From assembly GCA_913061075.1 (NCBI GenBank), contig CAJXSK010000009.1, forward strand, positions 28,846 to 92,845: DNA of 64,000 bases, in the 5' to 3' direction. The notes under the pieces were generated by a model that was not told where the DNA came from, made no database searches, and saw only the letters and a list, made by a program, of their open reading frames with translations. This stretch comes from an uncultured Piscirickettsiaceae bacterium (GTDB lineage: Bacteria > Pseudomonadota > Gammaproteobacteria > Methylococcales > Cycloclasticaceae). Positions 60,147 to 64,000 of this stretch are shown here, piece after piece; position 1 is the stretch's first letter, and each line of letters begins with the position of its first letter. The position numbers and the translations under genes were made by a program.

Positions 60147-60770
60147 ATGCGATTAAAAACACTCTTCTTATTCACATTATTCATTTTTTCTAGCGCCGTA
60201 TACGCAGAAGTAAGCGCCAAACAAACGCTTCAATCTTTTTTAAGTAAGTTAAATCAAATGAGTGGTGAGTTCACACAATTAATTGTTAGTGAGCAAGGCA
60301 AAACCATCCGTTCAGCAACGGGCATTTTCAAGATTAAAAAACCGGGGATGTTTGACTGGCAATATAAAGAACCTTATAGCCAACAGATTGTATCCAATGG
60401 CCAAAAAATCTGGATTCATGATGAAGACCTTGAGCAAGTTAGTATTCGACAAGTATCAGAATCATTAAACTCTTCACCACTCTCAATTTTTGTTAGTGAC
60501 AGCCCCATTGAAAACATCTTTGTCATAGAAAGCCAGCCTTTCTCAGATGATGCTGACTGGATAAGGCTTACACCAAAAGAAGAAAACAGTAGCTTTCAAT
60601 ATATAGATATTGGCTTTAAAAACAATAAACTCTACAAAATGGCCCTTCAAGATAATTTTGGCCAAACAACACGCTTGTTATTTACTCAAATCGCCCAACA
60701 TTCACCCATCAATGCAGCTGATTTTGAATTTATAGTGCCTGAAGGTGCTGATGTGTTCGAAGAACAGTAA
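60147..60770 (+). CDS. lolA: Outer-membrane lipoprotein carrier protein LolA
   Basis: Periplasmic chaperone that ferries lipoproteins from the LolCDE complex to LolB. The 207 residues have a signal peptide (about 1-20), then QMSGEFTQLIVSEQGK, the conserved GIFKIKKPGMFDWQYKEP and VSNGQKIWIHDEDLEQV. It is placed between ftsK and rarA as in E. coli. Confidence 0.95.
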   Translation: MRLKTLFLFTLFIFSSAVYAEVSAKQTLQSFLSKLNQMSGEFTQLIVSEQGKTIRSATGIFKIKKPGMFDWQYKEPYSQQIVSNGQKIWIHDEDLEQVSIRQVSESLNSSPLSIFVSDSPIENIFVIESQPFSDDADWIRLTPKEENSSFQYIDIGFKNNKLYKMALQDNFGQTTRLLFTQIAQHSPINAADFEFIVPEGADVFEEQ

Positions 60771-60781
60771 CGTCGACAAGT

Positions 60782-62083
60782 ATGTTCTCCAATGAACCTT
60801 TAGCTGATAAGTTACGGCCCGATTCACTTGATACGTTTGTTGGACAATCTCACCTTTTATCCAAAGGCAAACCGTTATTCGAAGCGATTAATTCTGGTTT
60901 ACTACATTCGCTTATTCTTTGGGGCCCACCTGGCGTAGGGAAGACTACCTTGGCTCGAATCATTGCCAATCAGGCTGATGCGGATTTTGTATCGTTATCA
61001 GCTGTATTAGCGGGTGTTAAAGATATTCGTGATGCGGTAACACGGGCGAAAAATAACAAAGAAAACCTGCAAATGAACACCTTGTTGTTTGTTGATGAGG
61101 TTCATCGTTTTAACAAATCTCAACAAGATGCTTTTTTGCCTCATGTCGAAGCAGGATTATTTACGTTCATTGGTGCGACAACTGAAAACCCATCGTTTTC
61201 ATTGAATAATGCTTTGTTATCTAGGGCCCGTGTTTATACCTTAAAACCATTGCAGAAAATTGATTTGGCACGTATTTTGGAAAACAGTTTATCTGCCGTT
61301 AACTCTGCATTAGAAGAGCAAATCATTGAATTGTCAGACGATGCTCAACAACTGTTAATAAATGCAGCTGATAGTGATGCAAGGCGCTTATTAAACTATC
61401 TAGAACTGGCTATTAAGCTTATTCGGACGGATACCAAAAACCCAACAATTACATCGAGTCTCGTTAATGAAGTTGTATCAACAGGGCTTAGACGCTTTGA
61501 TAACAAAGGCGAAGACTTCTACAACCAAATATCTGCTCTGCATAAATCCGTTCGAGGCAGTGACCCAGATGCCTCGCTTTACTGGCTAAAACGCATGTTA
61601 GACGGCGGCTGTGACCCTTTATATATTGCCCGACGGGTTGTACGGATCGCATCCGAAGACATTGGCAATGCCGATCCGAGAGCACTCGACATATCACTCA
61701 ATGCATGGCAAACACAAGAACGTTTAGGAAGCCCAGAAGGGGAATTGGCCTTAGCGCAAGCCGTTATTTATTTAGCCTGTGCTGCAAAAAGCAATGCTGT
61801 GTATAAAGCATTTAACACGGTGACAACTGTTATAAAACAAACGGGAAGCCTTGAAGTTCCGATGCACCTGCGAAATGCACCTACAAAACTAATGAAAGAT
61901 GAAGGTTACCATGCTGGGTATCGATATGCTCATAACGAAGTAGGGGGCTTTGCAGCCGGCGAAACGTATTTACCTAAAGAGTTACAAAACCAAGTTTTTT
62001 ATGAGCCGGTAGAAAGGGGCTTAGAAATAAAAATTTCTGAAAAACTACGTCACCTAAAAAAACTTAATAAACAAACAACATAA
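60782..62083 (+). CDS. rarA: Replication-associated recombination protein RarA
   Basis: AAA+ clamp-loader-like ATPase acting at stalled forks (MgsA in E. coli). The 433 residues have PLADKLRPDSLDTFVGQ at the start, Walker A GPPGVGKTTLARI (about 47-59), Walker B LLFVDEVHRFNK and a C-terminal tetramerisation domain with RMLDGGCDPLYIARRVVR and DEGYHAGYRYAHNE. In Pseudomonas crcB-serS follows; here they are elsewhere. Confidence 0.96.
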   Translation: MFSNEPLADKLRPDSLDTFVGQSHLLSKGKPLFEAINSGLLHSLILWGPPGVGKTTLARIIANQADADFVSLSAVLAGVKDIRDAVTRAKNNKENLQMNTLLFVDEVHRFNKSQQDAFLPHVEAGLFTFIGATTENPSFSLNNALLSRARVYTLKPLQKIDLARILENSLSAVNSALEEQIIELSDDAQQLLINAADSDARRLLNYLELAIKLIRTDTKNPTITSSLVNEVVSTGLRRFDNKGEDFYNQISALHKSVRGSDPDASLYWLKRMLDGGCDPLYIARRVVRIASEDIGNADPRALDISLNAWQTQERLGSPEGELALAQAVIYLACAAKSNAVYKAFNTVTTVIKQTGSLEVPMHLRNAPTKLMKDEGYHAGYRYAHNEVGGFAAGETYLPKELQNQVFYEPVERGLEIKISEKLRHLKKLNKQTT

Positions 62084-62159
62084 AAAATTGCTGACCAGTT
62101 GTTAACCAAAGATAAATAGAGGAGGAGAGAATTTATTTTTAGCAACAACTAACCAACAA

Positions 62160-62180
62160 TTTAAAATTTAAAATTTAAAA
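62160..62180. repeat. Three tandem copies of TTTAAAA
   Basis: Three exact 7-bp units directly abut the stop codon of the EF-hand gene, in the rarA/EF-hand convergent gap. A short simple-sequence repeat of unknown role. Confidence 0.7.
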
Positions 62181-62441
62181 TTATTTTTTCGTGAAAAACT
62201 TCATGAACTCTTCCTCACTGATTTTATTATCTTTATCAGCGTCAATTTCATCCCAATTATCAATAACACTGACAGATGCTCCGCTCTCTTGTTCACTTAG
62301 GAAGCCATCGACATTACTATCTAATGATGTCCATAATCTTTGTACACCTGACCCATCAGTTGCAATAGCTGCCATAACTTGCCCGGCCATAACGAATGAT
62401 AAGGCGAGCATAATTAATAATGTAAATTTTTGATTTTTCAT
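62181..62441 (-). CDS. Secreted EF-hand domain protein
   Basis: An 86-residue protein with a signal peptide (about 1-24) and two EF-hand loops: DSNVDGFLSEQE (about 41-52) and DADKDNKISEEE (about 67-78), each with the Asp-x-Asn/Asp-x-Asp-Gly-like pattern (Asn replaces Gly in the second). It probably binds Ca2+ in the periplasm or outside. No operon partner. A similar small exported EF-hand type is common in marine gammaproteobacteria, function unclear. Confidence 0.85.
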   Translation of the reverse strand: MKNQKFTLLIMLALSFVMAGQVMAAIATDGSGVQRLWTSLDSNVDGFLSEQESGASVSVIDNWDEIDADKDNKISEEEFMKFFTKK

Positions 62442-62868
62442 AATAAATCTCCATAACGTTTAAATAAATATTCACTGAATTTGTTCAGCAGTTATGAAAA
62501 GGCAAATACAATGCCAATTTAAATAAAAAAACATAAACCTCTGTTTTATATGATAAATATTATTAAATATAGTTTAAATGTTTATAATCTTAATTTTTCG
62601 ATAAAAGCTTTATGTCTCCATTCAAAGACAATTTTAACTATTCTCTTACCCTAAAAAATAATAATGGAATATTCAACCACAAGGCCAACTGCTTGATATT
62701 TATGTTGTATTTTAAATTTATTTACCTCCATATTAAAAAAAACAAACATGTCGTGATATGGCGACGTTGCTGAGAGATAAATTTTTATGCACCTTACTAT
62801 CAGTAAACATACGTTATTAAACGGACTATATTATTTACCCCGTCACTTTATTTCTTTAAGGTAACCCT
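62442..62868. other. Gene-free AT-rich intergenic region
   Basis: 427 bp between the leftward EF-hand gene and the BON lipoprotein gene. Several A/T runs but no open frame, terminator hairpin or operator that I could recognise. It must carry the promoters of both neighbours. Confidence 0.4.
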
Positions 62869-63195
62869 ATGAAAAAAACTTGTATTGTAATTAATTTGAT
62901 AATCAGTTCGTTGCTTCTGAATGGTTGTACTACCTTATTATTTGATGAGGCTGGAACAAACCGTGTCGGTGAATATAAGGCTGAAAATGATGTCAATATA
63001 ACTGCTAACGTAAAAGCCACTTTAATAAGAGATAATCAAATTGATGCCTTTGATATAAGGGTTGATAGTTACCAAGGTGTTGTAACCCTTTATGGGCATG
63101 CTAATAGTTATCCACAAATAACTCGTGCTATACGCTTGGCTAGAGCTGTGAATGGTGTTAAAAAGGTCAACTCTCAACTCGTTGTTATAAAGTAG
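62869..63195 (+). CDS. BON domain lipoprotein
   Basis: A 108-residue lipoprotein; the lipobox LLNGC places the modified Cys at residue 20. One BON (OsmY-like) domain covers about 42-108 with DNQIDAFDIRVDSYQGVVTL and AVNGVKKVNSQLVV. Proteins of this type sit at the outer membrane and help envelope integrity; single-BON forms are less studied. TAAGGTAA precedes the start. It is 7 nt upstream of an FKBP gene, probably one operon. Confidence 0.87.
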   Translation: MKKTCIVINLIISSLLLNGCTTLLFDEAGTNRVGEYKAENDVNITANVKATLIRDNQIDAFDIRVDSYQGVVTLYGHANSYPQITRAIRLARAVNGVKKVNSQLVVIK

Positions 63196-63202
63196 TTAAA
63201 TT

Positions 63203-63673
63203 ATGAAAATTATTCTTATTCTTATTCTTGTTGCATCCGTATATTTTATTATTCAACGCGTTATGAATAACCCTGCCGCATCAAAAGAGAACAACCAAAT
63301 TGGTAGTGAGTTTTTAGAAAAAAACAAACTAAAAGAAGGTGTTAAGACAACTGAATCTGGTTTGCAACACGAAACCATTACTACTGGCACAGAGACTATC
63401 CATCCCAAACCTTCAGACAGTGTTACCGTTCATTATCACGGTACGTTAATAGATGGTACTGTATTCGACAGTTCCGTAGAGCGTGGGGAGCCAGCCACAT
63501 TTCCTTTAAACCGTGTCATAAAAGGTTGGACTGAAGGCCTGCAGTTAATGGTAGTGGGCGAGAAGACCCGCTTCTATATTCCAAGTAATCTTGCGTATGG
63601 CAATCAATCTATGGGGAAAATTGCGGGTGGTTCGATGTTGATCTTTGATGTGGAATTACTGGCAATTAATTAA
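63203..63673 (+). CDS. FKBP-type peptidyl-prolyl isomerase
   Basis: A 156-residue protein with an N-terminal hydrophobic anchor or signal (about 2-20) and one FKBP domain (about 65-155): VTVHYHGTLIDGTVFDSS, VIKGWTEGLQLMVVGEKTRF and the IPSNLAYGNQ loop typical of FklB/FkpA-like enzymes. Probably a periplasmic foldase. Coupled to the BON lipoprotein gene. Confidence 0.9.
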   Translation: MKIILILILVASVYFIIQRVMNNPAASKENNQIGSEFLEKNKLKEGVKTTESGLQHETITTGTETIHPKPSDSVTVHYHGTLIDGTVFDSSVERGEPATFPLNRVIKGWTEGLQLMVVGEKTRFYIPSNLAYGNQSMGKIAGGSMLIFDVELLAIN

Positions 63674-63692
63674 AATACGTTTTAAAAAATGT

Positions 63693-64000
63693 CTAACTAT
63701 CTTGATACTTAACACGTTCTTTAGAAAGTTCCACTTCATGGGTAACAGGCGTATTTAGAGCAACACCTTGCTGTAAAGACAAATCATATGCGGCACGATT
63801 AATAGCAAATTTCGCATCGAATAAGCCATATGTATTTTTAACCCAATAAGAAACACGCCAAACAACAGCGTGATCCCCATTTTCTACGACTGTGATTTTG
63901 GCTGGCTTCTCATTATTTAATGATTTTTCACTTTCGCAGGCTTGCTTGTAATCCCCCCGATAATTAATCGACGTTTTAAGTAGAAAATTCTTATAATGAA
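63693..64000 (-). CDS. MscS-like mechanosensitive channel, C-terminal part
   Basis: Partial gene running off the right edge; the visible 102 codons end at TAG (63693-63695). The reading NFLLKTSINYRGDYKQA, then VVWRVSYWVKNTYGLFDAKF and a short tail ending in KYQDS, resembles the cytoplasmic C-terminal domain of MscS-family proteins (beta and alpha-beta parts). The membrane domain lies outside the window, so the type cannot be decided. Confidence 0.65.
   Translation of the reverse strand, partial: HYKNFLLKTSINYRGDYKQACESEKSLNNEKPAKITVVENGDHAVVWRVSYWVKNTYGLFDAKFAINRAAYDLSLQQGVALNTPVTHEVELSKERVKYQDS

Overview
The window is a low-GC stretch of gammaproteobacterial chromosome. Housekeeping gene orders match those known from Escherichia and Pseudomonas: queA-tgt-yajC-secD-secF; mtnA/mtaD-ubiG-mupP; rne/rluC; phoPQ-like, purB, mnmA, nudJ; clpS-clpA, infA, bpt-aat-trxB; ftsK-lolA-rarA. 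The AT-rich composition, a Pseudomonas-type 532-residue isocitrate lyase and the mixed synteny suggest a marine lineage of the Methylophaga/Cycloclasticus kind, but the genus cannot be fixed from sequence reading alone.

Layout. 1-11.1 kb: tRNA-Leu, queuosine genes (queA, tgt), the Sec accessory genes, a small membrane protein with a GST-like protein, suhB, trmJ, cysE, a NifS/IscS-like desulfurase and a decayed acyltransferase. 11.1-24.3 kb: an accessory block rich in membrane and ion-stress genes: an MscK-type channel, CorA, a CPA2 antiporter, a predicted RimK-centred peptide-ligation cluster (inactive-transglutaminase/7TM protein, AspA-like zinc hydrolase, RimK, retropepsin-like RimB), a TrkA-C protein broken by one stop codon, a MarC protein and a DUF389 stub. 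The stub abuts the end of a short-chain dehydrogenase, so both edges of the block touch damaged or shortened genes. 24.3-32.8 kb: SDR, rmuC, mupP/gph, ubiG and mtaD on the minus strand, head to head with mtnA-crcB; then serS, a Bax-inhibitor-like protein and tRNA-Ser. 32.8-45.3 kb: rne, rluC, a HAD phosphatase, sppA, a PepSY-like secreted protein with a PhoPQ-like pair, a secretin-N protein with a small partner, purB, mnmA and nudJ. 45.3-51 kb: a cold-shock gene, a LysR regulator divergent from aceB-aceA (glyoxylate shunt), and a small protein with an ADP-ribosyltransferase-like N-terminus. 51-64 kb: the N-degron set (clpS, clpA, bpt, aat) with infA and trxB, then ald, ftsK, lolA, rarA, an EF-hand secreted protein, a BON lipoprotein, an FKBP isomerase and the end of an MscS-like gene.

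How the genes fit together. Most of the window is core metabolism, translation and envelope biogenesis in compact operons with 1-8 nt overlaps. The best candidate for an under-described system is the RimK/RimB/AspA-like/7TM cluster at 17.7-21.9 kb, which looks like a membrane-linked amino-acid-ligation and trimming pathway. The ART-like protein at 50.5 kb is the best orphan. Repeated structure is limited to hairpin terminators, a 10-bp inverted repeat in the LysR-aceB gap, a 15-bp direct repeat flanking the MscK-type gene and short palindromes. No CRISPR array, phage, transposase or rRNA gene was seen.
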